A stretch of 64,000 nt of DNA from Sphingobacterium sp. (GTDB taxonomy: Bacteria; Bacteroidota; Bacteroidia; Sphingobacteriales; Sphingobacteriaceae), in contig JAIRVH010000183.1 in the NCBI GenBank assembly GCA_031253985.1, positions 1 to 64,000 of the forward strand, in the 5' to 3' direction. The notes under the pieces were generated by a model. It had not been told where the DNA came from, did not search any database, and worked only from the letters and a program-made list of their open reading frames with translations. Made by a program: the position numbers and the translations under genes. Below, one piece after another: positions 1 to 9,294 of this stretch. Numbering within the stretch: the first letter of the stretch is position 1; the number at the start of each line of letters is the position of its first letter.

Positions 1-70
1 TTTTGGTCTGTGCCCATAAACTGGTTGACAGCATCACCCCTGAACAGAATAAGAGAAATTTTTTATTCAT
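1..70 (-). CDS. N-terminus of an exported protein (cut by window edge)
   Basis: On the minus strand an ATG at 70 opens a frame that runs off the left edge after 23 codons. The visible part is a textbook signal peptide: a Met-Asn-Lys-Lys start, a hydrophobic stretch and an SLWAQ|TK-type cleavage site, as is common in Bacteroidota periplasmic and outer-membrane proteins. The mature protein lies outside the window, so no function can be given. The 540 bases upstream are non-coding, so the gene probably has its own promoter. Confidence 0.75.
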   Translation of the reverse strand, partial: MNKKFLLFCSGVMLSTSLWAQTK

Positions 71-609
71 GGTTTTTAGTTAGTTGTTAATAATTTTCCA
101 TAACGGGCGGTTCCAACCCAAGGTTTATATCAATTACTACACAATACTATGAAATGCTTCCAATTAATGCAAGTTTATGCGCAATTATTTGAAAAGGAAA
201 TAACAATAAACACATTAACGCATAATCTGACAGCAAAATAACCGTAAATACTAATAAAAATAGATACAAAAATGCACAGCACAGCAAAATCCAAACAAAA
301 ACACCCCATAAAAGCATTTAGCTAGACAATTTCACCACATTCTACAAGAAATTACAACACAATCGCAACAGAAACACCAATAACACGCAGAACCCAACAA
401 ACAACAGCGCTTTTAGGCAATAAAATATTCAAACATGCAGGCTCATGCCTTTCCCTGATCAGCCACCTGTCAACATTTAGCCAGTACCAATACACGATCT
501 ATTCATGAGCCGAAGCTGGTACGAATCTGACCCCAAGCAAACATCAATCCGGATACTTTGAAGGTTGCAAGACATACAGCCTGGGCAAGGAGCTAATGCA
601 AAAGCAGCG
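71..609. other. Intergenic region, nothing recognised
   Basis: This AT-rich stretch lies between the start of the truncated exported protein and the end of the thioesterase gene. No convincing coding frame, RNA gene or strong hairpin was seen. It must hold the promoter of the leftward gene at 70, but no clean TAnnTTTG box could be picked out. Confidence 0.5.
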
Positions 610-1164
610 CTAGGAGGACAGATTGATCTTTACATCAAAATGCTGCGTGATATAAGCTTGCTGTTCTGCGGAATCTGTCTCCAGATCATGAATGGCACGA
701 TCTCTTTCTTTGTCAACTTCCATCTTCACCACACAGCGGTAGAAACGGAACACATCTTTTTCGGTCTCCAAAATCAGGCGGGGCACACGGGTAGGCCTGC
801 CTGTTTCATCTTTGGCCACCATCGTAAAGTAAGAGGAGTTGCAGTGCTTGGTTTCGCCCGTCTGAATATTCATCGCTTCTACCCGAATACCGACCTCCAT
901 CGAAGAGTTGCCTACATAGTTCACAGAAGCAATCAATGTAACTAACTCCCCCACCTCAACAGGTTTCAAAAAATCCACTTTACCTACTGAAGCAGTCACA
1001 CAATAATGTGCAGAGAATTTGGATGCTACAGCAAATGCAATCTGATCCATCAAAGATAAAATATAACCTCCGTGTATTTTACCGCCAAAATTAGCATTGG
1101 AGGGCAACATCAGCTGTGACATCCGAATCACCGATTCGCTTACCGTTTTATAGATTTCTTCCAT
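610..1164 (-). CDS. Acyl-CoA thioesterase, hot-dog fold
   Basis: This 184-residue protein is a cytoplasmic acyl-CoA thioesterase of the YciA/BACH-like hot-dog family, which hydrolyses acyl-CoA to free acid and CoA. The diagnostic region is residues 22-45, where N-x-x-G-G-K-I-H-G-G is followed by the helix containing Asp40, matching the family's catalytic Asn/Asp arrangement. A single hot-dog domain covers about residues 10-135. Residues 155-184 form a charged tail beyond the domain. The ATG at 1164 is well placed for the fold. The acyl-chain preference cannot be told from sequence. Neighbours on the same strand are unrelated in function. Confidence 0.85.
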   Translation of the reverse strand: MEEIYKTVSESVIRMSQLMLPSNANFGGKIHGGYILSLMDQIAFAVASKFSAHYCVTASVGKVDFLKPVEVGELVTLIASVNYVGNSSMEVGIRVEAMNIQTGETKHCNSSYFTMVAKDETGRPTRVPRLILETEKDVFRFYRCVVKMEVDKERDRAIHDLETDSAEQQAYITQHFDVKINLSS

Positions 1165-1290
1165 ACCTATAAATTTACCTTGGATAGATTACAATTCAAA
1201 ACAAATCCTTCATGAAATAGCCAAACTGCAATCGTTATAAAGGTCGCCTAAAAATTCTTTGCAACCATTAACGACAGATACTTTCATAAA

Positions 1291-1322
1291 AAAAGGGATA
1301 TCCAATATACGGATATCCCTTT
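1291..1322 (-). terminator. Rho-independent terminator of the GHL10 gene
   Basis: A perfect 9-bp stem GGGATATCC/GGATATCCC (1295-1303 with 1311-1319), extendable by A-T pairs, has a 7-nt loop. Read leftward it is followed by seven T, so it fits the end of the gene that stops at 1350. Confidence 0.85.
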
Positions 1323-1349
1323 CTCTTGCGGTGCCTATGTAATCGCTAC

Positions 1350-2975
1350 CTATTTTATCTTTTCAGCAGCATAAGGCCCCTCATTACTCAAACGGTCAAC
1401 AGCCTTAACTGCGACATACTCCAATTTTTTGTTGTTCAATGTCGTTGGAATATCCTTACTTGTGACTCCAGGCTCCAAAATCTCATATTGCCATACACCA
1501 CCGTAGTTGAGATACAACACCCATTTTGCGACCTGATCAATTTGCTGATGTTGCCATTTCACAAAGACACGACCGCCTTGTGGAGTGACCAGCAAAGTCG
1601 GCTTCAATAAAGGATTAGCATTCAACCATGGGCTAGCAGGCACCAATGCTTTAACCTGATAAGGGCCACTAACCAAAGCTTGTGTCATCGCAGGATTTTT
1701 AGTCAACCCTGCCAGGCTCCAGTGGATAACACCTTCCCGGTTATCCGGTAATAGTGTCCTGGCTGCCTCAACTTGATTGACAATTTCCTGAACATACTCC
1801 GGACCGCGTCTACCAACGGTGTTGATACCGGGCCAAAGGTGGCGTCCCAAGGTGTTTTCACTTTCCCACCATTTTAACAGCGCCGTATAACTCTGTTTAG
1901 CTGGCTGTATAGGCCAATATAATTGGGGAGCAAAATAGTCAATCCAGCCTTTGTTCAACCATAATTTAGCATCTGCATAAAGCATATCATACTGGCTAGA
2001 CCCCTGAATTCCTGACGGATAACCCGGTTTCCAGATACCAAAGGGACTGATACCGAATTTCACAAAATTCTTCTCTTTCTTAATATCCTTATAAATACGT
2101 TCGATAAAGGTATTGACACTATTTCTACGGAAGTCACCGCGCGATAGATCCCCTCCATTACGTTTGTATTCATTATAACTATCCGAGTCTGGGAAATCCT
2201 GGCCACCATTATATTCCGCGTAAGGATAGAAATAATCGTCAAAATGCACACCATCGATATCGTAACGTTTAACAATATCCATAACCACGCGTGCTGCGTG
2301 ATCCTGTGTCGATTTTTTGGATGGATCAAACCAATAATAGCCCTGTTTCAATTTGACAACCGATTCGGGCATTTTGCGCGCCATAGAAGCCGAAGTAACA
2401 GCACCGCCAGCGGTATGATGGGCACGATAAGGATTCAACCAAACATGCAGCTCGATTCCTCTTTTATGCGCTTGTTCCACCCAGAAATCGAGTGGATCGT
2501 AATAAGGAGAAGGAGCTTGTCCCTCTGTACCGGTCAAAAAGTAAGACCAGGGTTCAAAATCACTTTTATAAAATGCATCCGCCGACGGACGCACCTGGAA
2601 AATCACCGCATTAAAATTATTGTTTTTCAAAAAATCCAAGATGCCGATCGCTTCCTGTTGCTGTTCAGCTGTACTTAGATTGTTCTTGCTGGGCCAATTG
2701 ATATTGGCAACAGAAGCAACCCAGGCCGCCCGAAATTCACGTGGTAACTTGGGAAGATCGACGACAATTTCCTTCTTTTTTTCAGCAACAGGCTGCTCTT
2801 TCGTTTCAACTGTATTCTTTACCCGTTCTCGCTTGGGTATCGAGGGCGGATCTTTTTTTACAATTTCGACATTTGTAGTTGTGGTATTGACAGGCTCCTG
2901 CTTTTTATTTTTCTTGGATGAACAAGAAGACAAAACAAAAAGAGCCGTCGCTAAAAATAATAGGGAACGTTTCAT
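1350..2975 (-). CDS. GHL10/DUF187 family glycoside hydrolase-like lipoprotein
   Basis: This 541-residue lipoprotein has a GHL10 (YngK-like) TIM-barrel domain, a family thought to cleave peptidoglycan or other amino-sugar glycans. The start was set at 2975 because it gives a clean lipoprotein signal: MKRSLLFLATALFVLSSC with Cys18 as the lipid site. The longer frame opening at 3035 adds 20 residues that spoil the signal. A Lys/Pro/Thr-rich linker spans about residues 20-75. The barrel carries the family signatures E-F-R-A-A-W-V-A, Q-V-R-P-S-A-D-A-F-Y, W-L-N-P-Y-R-A and D-G-V-H-F-D-D-Y-F-Y-P. Residues about 445-535 look like a fibronectin III-type domain. It lies 95 bp downstream of nagA on the same strand. 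A paralogue is at 38991. Confidence 0.85.
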   Translation of the reverse strand: MKRSLLFLATALFVLSSCSSKKNKKQEPVNTTTTNVEIVKKDPPSIPKRERVKNTVETKEQPVAEKKKEIVVDLPKLPREFRAAWVASVANINWPSKNNLSTAEQQQEAIGILDFLKNNNFNAVIFQVRPSADAFYKSDFEPWSYFLTGTEGQAPSPYYDPLDFWVEQAHKRGIELHVWLNPYRAHHTAGGAVTSASMARKMPESVVKLKQGYYWFDPSKKSTQDHAARVVMDIVKRYDIDGVHFDDYFYPYAEYNGGQDFPDSDSYNEYKRNGGDLSRGDFRRNSVNTFIERIYKDIKKEKNFVKFGISPFGIWKPGYPSGIQGSSQYDMLYADAKLWLNKGWIDYFAPQLYWPIQPAKQSYTALLKWWESENTLGRHLWPGINTVGRRGPEYVQEIVNQVEAARTLLPDNREGVIHWSLAGLTKNPAMTQALVSGPYQVKALVPASPWLNANPLLKPTLLVTPQGGRVFVKWQHQQIDQVAKWVLYLNYGGVWQYEILEPGVTSKDIPTTLNNKKLEYVAVKAVDRLSNEGPYAAEKIK

Positions 2976-3070
2976 CAATCTATAGAATAGTGTTTTTTCA
3001 AAATAACTAACGAAGATACATATAATATTAGTCAATCTGCGTCAAACGACCGATCTTGTCGGAAATAGGA

Positions 3071-4177
3071 TCATAACTTCAACTCACCTTTGAAGATGAC
3101 CTGCTGCAGCTCAAAGTCATCGTTAAAGACGATCACATTGGCCATGCTTCCCTTATTGAGGTTTCCGATATCCGCTCTTTCCAATAGATCTGCCGGATAC
3201 AGCGTAGCCATTCGGATTGCTTCATCGAGTGGTATACCAACTTTTTGCACAGCGTTTTTCACCCCCTCAAGCAGCGAGATCGCGGCACCTGATATCGTAC
3301 CGTCAGGCAGCGCATAATAACCGTCGTTCAAAACATGATGATAAATATCTTTATCACAAGCGGCTACAGCATCGGTAATCATAAACAGGCGGTCTCCCAT
3401 CTGACGTTTTGCAATTTTCACGGCTTCAAAGCTTACATGATGCCCATCGACAATAATACTCGCCCGGGCTGTCGGATGATTAAAAATTGCGCCAACAAGT
3501 CCCACCTCGCGATGGTGTAAAGGCGACATTGCATTAAACAGGTGCGTACTCGTGGGGATTCCCAGATCGTAACCACGGGTGCCCTCTTCGAAAGTTGCAT
3601 CACTATGCCCAGCACTGAGCAACAAATTGTAGCCCTGTAAGTGCTGTAACACATCGTCTGCTATACGTTCAGGTGCTATGGTCATCATCTTAACAACCTG
3701 ATTTCCGACCAAAAGATCGTCAATATTTTCCTTTGTAGGCTCGATAATTAATTCCGCGGGATGCGCACCTCGTTTTTTAGGATTCAAAAAGGGTCCTTCC
3801 AGGTGCAATCCTAAAAATGCATCGTGCTGAAAATCTGCCGCCACGCGAATAGCATCCTTAAAGACAGGGATCGTATTGGTCGCTAAAGTCATCATAAAGG
3901 AGGTGGTCCCTTTACGGACCAAACCCTCAGTGATACGCTCCAAAGAGGCTATACTACGCTCAGCGGAATACAAGTCCGATCCGTCACCATACAATTGAAG
4001 GTCAATCAGCCCAGCGCAGATATTGGCTCCATTCACTGGATAACTCACATAATCTGAAGGTATTTCATGATCATGGACGATCCCATCAATCTTACCTTCG
4101 CTGATCAGTAATGCCATTTGCTCAAAAATCGCATCACCTGCATATATTTTACCCCCAATTAATGCTACCTTATTCAT
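3071..4177 (-). CDS. nagA: N-acetylglucosamine-6-phosphate deacetylase
   Basis: This 368-residue cytoplasmic amidohydrolase removes the acetyl group from GlcNAc-6-phosphate, giving glucosamine-6-phosphate in amino-sugar and cell-wall recycling. Recognisable motifs are HLEGPF (Glu127), SAGHSDA (His191), THLFNAM (His212), DGHH (245-248) and ITDA (Asp269). The first metal-site motif reads IDLQLYGDG, without the H-x-H pair of binuclear amidohydrolases. That resembles the mononuclear E. coli-type NagA. Length matches the family. The downstream GHL10 hydrolase on the same strand suggests a link to cell-wall amino sugars. Confidence 0.93.
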   Translation of the reverse strand: MNKVALIGGKIYAGDAIFEQMALLISEGKIDGIVHDHEIPSDYVSYPVNGANICAGLIDLQLYGDGSDLYSAERSIASLERITEGLVRKGTTSFMMTLATNTIPVFKDAIRVAADFQHDAFLGLHLEGPFLNPKKRGAHPAELIIEPTKENIDDLLVGNQVVKMMTIAPERIADDVLQHLQGYNLLLSAGHSDATFEEGTRGYDLGIPTSTHLFNAMSPLHHREVGLVGAIFNHPTARASIIVDGHHVSFEAVKIAKRQMGDRLFMITDAVAACDKDIYHHVLNDGYYALPDGTISGAAISLLEGVKNAVQKVGIPLDEAIRMATLYPADLLERADIGNLNKGSMANVIVFNDDFELQQVIFKGELKL

Positions 4178-4325
4178 AAAATTTAAATTTCGTTCACCAA
4201 TTTACCAAAATTCAAAAAATTCCAGCCACTTGTACAAGATTTTGTTTCAAAGCTTCACAGAAAACCTCCCAAAGTTTTTAATCTTTTCATTTTAACTTTC
4301 TAATTTACTGTTGTAACTTAGTTCC

Positions 4326-4457
4326 ATGTACTTTTTTAGAAAGCGTAACGCAGATCGCCCAAAAAATGGAAACATAAAAGCAATGCATATCATTAATGCA
4401 ACGGCCATTATTGTCTTTTTATTGGGACTGATCTACAAAATATTTTTTACATCCTAA
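4326..4457 (+). CDS. Small single-pass membrane protein (43 aa)
   Basis: An ATG at 4326 opens a 43-codon frame encoding a basic N-terminus (MYFFRKRNADRPKNG), a short amphipathic stretch and one strong transmembrane helix near residues 25-40, ending TAA at 4457. The stop is 12 bp before the start of ridA, so the two are probably co-transcribed. The layout resembles small membrane proteins of unknown function found across Bacteroidota (the DUF6728 type comes to mind, but I am not sure). The frame is too short for a 60-residue cutoff and is easily missed. Function unknown. Confidence 0.6.
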   Translation: MYFFRKRNADRPKNGNIKAMHIINATAIIVFLLGLIYKIFFTS

Positions 4458-4469
4458 ACACTGTAATCC

Positions 4470-4856
4470 ATGACAAGAAAAGAAATCTTAAATACCGACA
4501 AAGCTCCTGCAGCAATTGGCCCCTATAACCAGGCAATCAAAGCCGGTAATACATTATATGTCTCTGGACAAATTCCACTAATCCCAGAAACAATGGAGTT
4601 AATTTCATCAGGTGTAAAAGACGAAACACACCAGGTGCTAAAAAATATAGAAGCTATCTTGACAAATGCTGGCTATACTTTTGAGGATGTTGTCAAGGCG
4701 TCCATTTTTCTGAGCGATATGGGTAATTTCGCCTTAGTCAATGAAGTCTATGCGGAATATTTTAAAGCAGCGCAACCAGCACGCGAGTGTGTTGCTGTAA
4801 AAACCCTTCCCAAGAATGTAAATGTCGAGATTTCGGTCATTGCCTGGAAAGATTAG
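4470..4856 (+). CDS. ridA: RidA family reactive-intermediate deaminase
   Basis: This 128-residue cytoplasmic enzyme of the RidA/YjgF family hydrolyses reactive enamine/imine intermediates such as 2-iminobutanoate, made by PLP-dependent dehydratases. The family signature is intact: GPYNQAI near the start, VSGQIPL, Arg105 in QPARECVAV (the carboxylate-binding Arg) and Glu120 in NVEISVIA. Length is typical. It sits between a tiny membrane protein and a DMT transporter on the same strand. Only 3 bp separate its stop from the next start. Confidence 0.95.
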   Translation: MTRKEILNTDKAPAAIGPYNQAIKAGNTLYVSGQIPLIPETMELISSGVKDETHQVLKNIEAILTNAGYTFEDVVKASIFLSDMGNFALVNEVYAEYFKAAQPARECVAVKTLPKNVNVEISVIAWKD

Positions 4857-4859
4857 TCC

Positions 4860-5792
4860 GTGGAACACAGCAACGAAACAGCAAGCCGCGGAAAATATCT
4901 TTTCGCGGCTTTTTTGGCCCCTTTCATCTGGGGATTTATGTCTATCCCCGTACGGTGGATAAGGGATTATCCCGCCGAAGATATTCTGTATTTTAGAATA
5001 ATCACTGCGCTCCTGGTACTCTGGATATACCTTTTGCTTTTCCGTAGAAAAACCATGACTGCTGATATCCGGAAGTTCCAGCTTTTACCTCGCACAGGCA
5101 AGCTCCGTCAGATCTGCCTTACCCTGCTGGCCTCGGGTTTAATCTTTGGAAATTGGTTTACTTATATCTATGCCGTCAACCATATCAGCATCCAGTCTGC
5201 CGCATTGGCTTACCTGACCTGCCCGCTCATCACCGCAGCTGGCGCCTATCTCCTACTCAGGGAACAATTGACCCTTTGGCAGAAAATAGCGCTTTTTATT
5301 GCTTTCGGCAGCGTCTGCCTGCTGGCTAATGGCTCGCTAAAGGACGTCCTTTGGGCCGTTACCATTGCCACCTGTTACGCTTTCTATCTGATCGTGCAAC
5401 GGGTATCCACGGGGTTTGACAAGCTCCACCAATTAGTCGTCCAGCTCAGTATATGTGCGTTGTTTGTAATTCCTAAACTGATCTATAATCATCATGCAAT
5501 CCCTGCTGAACCTCTATTTTGGGGCACCATATTTCTTATCGCGTCTTTATTCACGATTATCCCCCTTTTCCTGAGCATGTATGCACTCATTGGTATTTCA
5601 TCGATAACAACCGGGGTGCTACTCTACATCAACCCACTGATTGCATTTACTTTAGCGGTAACTTATTTTCAAGAACCTGTTTCGCCAATTAAGTATGTTG
5701 CATATGGAATTATACTCCTCGCGATTATCTTATTTAATATCGAAAACATCAAAGAGACTTTTTCCGCATCAAGGGCACATGCTAAACGATAG
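4860..5792 (+). CDS. EamA/DMT superfamily transporter
   Basis: This 310-residue integral membrane protein has about ten hydrophobic helices in two EamA-type halves, as in drug/metabolite exporters. The start is GTG at 4860, 3 bp after ridA, with GGAAAGA about 10 bases upstream as a possible ribosome-binding site. There is no earlier in-frame alternative, and the first helix (YLFAAFLAPFIWGFMSIPVRW) begins right after it. The substrate is unknown. RarD-type and amino-acid exporters share this fold. Close spacing to ridA suggests translational coupling. Confidence 0.85.
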   Translation: MEHSNETASRGKYLFAAFLAPFIWGFMSIPVRWIRDYPAEDILYFRIITALLVLWIYLLLFRRKTMTADIRKFQLLPRTGKLRQICLTLLASGLIFGNWFTYIYAVNHISIQSAALAYLTCPLITAAGAYLLLREQLTLWQKIALFIAFGSVCLLANGSLKDVLWAVTIATCYAFYLIVQRVSTGFDKLHQLVVQLSICALFVIPKLIYNHHAIPAEPLFWGTIFLIASLFTIIPLFLSMYALIGISSITTGVLLYINPLIAFTLAVTYFQEPVSPIKYVAYGIILLAIILFNIENIKETFSASRAHAKR

Positions 5793-6224
5793 GTCATACA
5801 TATCCGGCAATAACTTTTTAGTCAAGTACATGGTCCAAAATCACATAGAGCACATCTTTCTTATCGTGAAAGACAAAATCACTATCGCTACTCAAAAAAA
5901 TGACAAAACACATAAATAAATCATTATCAATATTTTAAACCTAAAAAACTTATAATATGTATCATTTTTGTTTCATAAAATTTTTGATTTTTGCTCAACT
6001 ATAGTAAATTAGATTTTTATTAAGGGAAATCACACCGCTCTTTCTTCCTATAACTAGGTATTGAATAGCTTATATTATTATAAATAATCACTTATTTCGC
6101 CCCCCGATTATTCAATATCTCTCTCTTCTAACCAAAAATGCTAAATGGAATTAGCCCATTTCATTAGAAATTTCACCGTTATGAAAATATGTATATAAAA
6201 AACTGAATATAACACATATACTAT
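5793..6224. other. Intergenic region upstream of susC
   Basis: This AT-rich stretch holds the promoter of the SusC/SusD operon, but no clean TTG-N19-TAnnTTTG pair was found. The operon may therefore use an alternative (ECF-type) sigma factor or a degenerate promoter. No convincing gene or strong hairpin was seen. Confidence 0.45.
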
Positions 6225-9200
6225 ATGAATAACAAATTATACTCTACATTAAGGGTGTTAGGTATTGTTCCAACAATGCTTTTTTCAGCATCTTTATTGC
6301 ACGCGCAAACCAACCAGATAAAGGGAACGGTTGTAGACGCTAAAACCAAAGCTCCTATTCCAGGTGCCACAATCAAAGTATTGGGTACTTCCAACGCAAG
6401 TTCTACGGATGTGAAAGGTGCATTCCAGATCAATGTCGACGACAAAAACCGCATATTGAATATCAGTACGGTCGGTTATGAAAACAAAACAGTCACATTA
6501 GGACCTGGAGAAACGACAGTAACAGTAAGTCTTGATGAACAGACACAGCAACTGGAAAGTGTGGTTGTTACTGCTTTGGGGATCAGCCGTGCACAGAAAT
6601 CATTAACATACTCTACACAACAGGTGAGTGGTGACGAATTAAACAAAGTTAAAAGCACCAACTTGGCGAATAATTTAAATGGTAAAGTCGCGGGTGTTAA
6701 CATCGCCTCTAGCTCTTCTGGACCAGGTGGTTCAGCAAAAGTTATTTTGCGTGGTAACAAATCGGCCTCCGGCAACAACCAGGTACTTTACGTTGTTGAT
6801 GGGGTTCCGATCAACAACCAGACATTGGCTAGCCAGCCAGACAACGTCTTCGGTGGACAGCGTGACGGTGGCGACCCTATTTCATTGATCAATCCAGAAG
6901 ATATCGAAAACATCTCTGTATTAAAAGGAGCATCCGCAGCGGCATTATATGGTAGCCAAGCTGCCAACGGCGTTATCTTGGTGACAACAAAATCAGGTAA
7001 ACAAGGCCGCACAACGATCAACTTCTCGTCAAGTGCACAGATCGAACAAGCTGTATCAACACCGAAATTCCAAAACCAGTACGGTCAAGGTTCAGGTGGT
7101 AAAAACAGTAACACGAGTGTATTTAGCTGGGGAGACAAAACCAATGGTGCTAACTATGACAATGTAGGCGAATTTTTCCGCACAGGTAGCAACTTCACCA
7201 ATTCATTGACATTATCCGGAGGTAACGAAAAAAATCAAACGTACTTCTCCTATGCTAATACCCTTGCTAAAGGTATACTTCCAGAAAATGACCTGATGCG
7301 TCACAATTTCAACCTTAAGGAGAGTGCATCATTTTTTGATAATAAGTTAACCGTTGAAGGTAGTGCCAATTACATTACCCAAAAATTGGACAATGCGCCT
7401 AGCTCGGGCTTTTATTACAATCCATTGGTTGGAACCTACCTATTACCTCGAAGCTTAAACATTGCGGATTATAAAAATTTCGAAACTTTTAATACAAGTC
7501 GCAACCTGAATGAACAAAACTGGTTCAGTCTAAGCGATAGCCCTACAACACAACAAAATCCATGGTGGATCGTCAATAGAAACCCTACACGGTCAACCCG
7601 TAACCGTTTGCTTTTAAATGGTAGTGCCAAATATAAGGTTGCTCCATGGATCAGCATCCAAGCCAGAGGAAGTGTCGACCGTACTTCGGAGGTCTGGGAC
7701 CGCAAAGTTTATGCGAGCACACCAAATCCTTTAGGAAAAACAAATGGTAACTATAATTACACCAATACCACCATTACACAGCAATACGGTGATGTCGTTG
7801 CCAACATGAATTTCAATGTCAGCGATAAATTTCAGATCACAGGATTGGTCGGAACAAGTATCACCGACTGGAAAACCGAAGGTGTAGATTTTAACACTGG
7901 TATTGAGGGATTAAAAATTCCAAATCAGTTCTTTATCCAAAACACAACAACTCCAGTTACTTCGACGTTATCCGCTAATCGGAGACAATTACAATCGGTA
8001 TTTGCATCAGCCAACTTAGCCTATGACAACTGGATCTACTTAGATTTGACTGCGAGAAATGACTGGTCGAGTACATTAGCTTTCACCGGAACAAAATCTT
8101 TCTTCTACCCATCTGCGGGATTGGGCATCGTATTAAATGACAAGTTAAACTTACCTGAATTTGTCAATATGGCCAAAGTTCGCGGTTCCTATGCGGTAGT
8201 GGGCAATGACTTACCTCCTTATACCAGCTTATTGACAAATACAGTAAATCCGTACGCTGTATTGACGGTAAATGACATCGCTTTCTTAAAAACATTAAAG
8301 CCTGAAAAAACGAAATCTTTTGAGATCGGTACAGAATGGCGCATGTGGAACAACCGTCTGAATGTGGATGTGACTTATTACAAAACAAACACGACGAACC
8401 AGTTCTTCAAAGTTGCTGCTAGCCAAGCTTCTTTAAACAAGCAATATGCCATAAATGCCGGTGATATCCAAAACCAAGGAGTTGAGGCATTGGTGTCATT
8501 GGATGCGATCAGAAATGACGATTTCAAATGGACTACAAGCGTCAATTTCACCTACAATAAAAACAAAATAAAGAAACTGGCTGATGCTGTCCCAGAATTT
8601 AATCTAACTGGTGAAAATCAAAACAACTTTGCTTCCAAACTTGAAGTAGGAGGATCTTTTGGTGATATTTACGGGCAAGATTTTGTTCGCGATGGCCAAG
8701 GAAGGATTATTATTTCAGAAGATGGTATTCCTCAAAAAACCAATGCCTATACGAAATTAGGAAATTCGAATCCAATTTGGCAAATGGGCTGGAACAACAG
8801 TTTCAATTACAAAAATTTCAATTTAAGTTTCTTGATTGACGGCAAGTTCAATTACGAAGTAATGTCAATTACACAATCTGTAATGGATGGTTATGGCGTA
8901 TCTGCAGTAACTGGAGCCGCTCGTGCAAATGGCGGAGTTGCCGTGAATGGTGTTACACCAAATGGAACTCCTGTTTCTGTAGTCGATGCAGAGAAATGGT
9001 ATACATCAACAGGGGGTATAGGTCCTGTCAGCAGCCAATATATTTATGATGGAACGGTTGTAAGATTGCGTGAACTAACTTTCGGTTATGACTTCAATAT
9101 AAAAGATAGCTTTTTCAAAAAACTACGTGTAAATGCTGTAGGGAGAAACTTATTCTACATCTCGAAAAAAGCGCCTTTTGACCCAGAGGTAACCATGTCA

Positions 9201-9284
9201 ACTGGCAATTCGTTGAGCGGCGTCGATATCTTTATGATGCCTGCAACGCGTAATTACGGTCTTACATTAAATGCAACTTTCTAA
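6225..9284 (+). CDS. SusC/RagA family TonB-linked outer membrane protein
   Basis: This 1019-residue outer-membrane TonB-dependent transporter is the barrel half of a SusCD pair, which imports oligosaccharides, peptides or other large nutrients. A signal peptide covers about residues 1-27 (cleavage after LLHAQ). A carboxypeptidase-regulatory-like domain follows (about 30-115: IKGTVVDAKTKAPIPGATI). Next come a plug domain with SusC hallmarks (VLYVVDGVPI, ISVLKGASAAALYGSQAANGVI) and a large beta-barrel ending in ...LTLNATF. The stop is 10 bp before the SusD ATG. No glycan-degrading enzyme lies nearby, so the substrate cannot be inferred. Confidence 0.95.
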   Translation: MNNKLYSTLRVLGIVPTMLFSASLLHAQTNQIKGTVVDAKTKAPIPGATIKVLGTSNASSTDVKGAFQINVDDKNRILNISTVGYENKTVTLGPGETTVTVSLDEQTQQLESVVVTALGISRAQKSLTYSTQQVSGDELNKVKSTNLANNLNGKVAGVNIASSSSGPGGSAKVILRGNKSASGNNQVLYVVDGVPINNQTLASQPDNVFGGQRDGGDPISLINPEDIENISVLKGASAAALYGSQAANGVILVTTKSGKQGRTTINFSSSAQIEQAVSTPKFQNQYGQGSGGKNSNTSVFSWGDKTNGANYDNVGEFFRTGSNFTNSLTLSGGNEKNQTYFSYANTLAKGILPENDLMRHNFNLKESASFFDNKLTVEGSANYITQKLDNAPSSGFYYNPLVGTYLLPRSLNIADYKNFETFNTSRNLNEQNWFSLSDSPTTQQNPWWIVNRNPTRSTRNRLLLNGSAKYKVAPWISIQARGSVDRTSEVWDRKVYASTPNPLGKTNGNYNYTNTTITQQYGDVVANMNFNVSDKFQITGLVGTSITDWKTEGVDFNTGIEGLKIPNQFFIQNTTTPVTSTLSANRRQLQSVFASANLAYDNWIYLDLTARNDWSSTLAFTGTKSFFYPSAGLGIVLNDKLNLPEFVNMAKVRGSYAVVGNDLPPYTSLLTNTVNPYAVLTVNDIAFLKTLKPEKTKSFEIGTEWRMWNNRLNVDVTYYKTNTTNQFFKVAASQASLNKQYAINAGDIQNQGVEALVSLDAIRNDDFKWTTSVNFTYNKNKIKKLADAVPEFNLTGENQNNFASKLEVGGSFGDIYGQDFVRDGQGRIIISEDGIPQKTNAYTKLGNSNPIWQMGWNNSFNYKNFNLSFLIDGKFNYEVMSITQSVMDGYGVSAVTGAARANGGVAVNGVTPNGTPVSVVDAEKWYTSTGGIGPVSSQYIYDGTVVRLRELTFGYDFNIKDSFFKKLRVNAVGRNLFYISKKAPFDPEVTMSTGNSLSGVDIFMMPATRNYGLTLNATF

Positions 9285-9294
9285 ACGATCAACA

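Noticed and set aside
565..945. Plus-strand frame of 126 codons over the thioesterase gene
   Set aside because: Antisense to a well-supported hot-dog thioesterase; no homology or ribosome-binding site.
5811..5912. Minus-strand frame of about 34 codons downstream of the DMT gene
   Set aside because: Slightly protein-like, but no family, start signal or neighbouring gene part; a chance frame is as likely.
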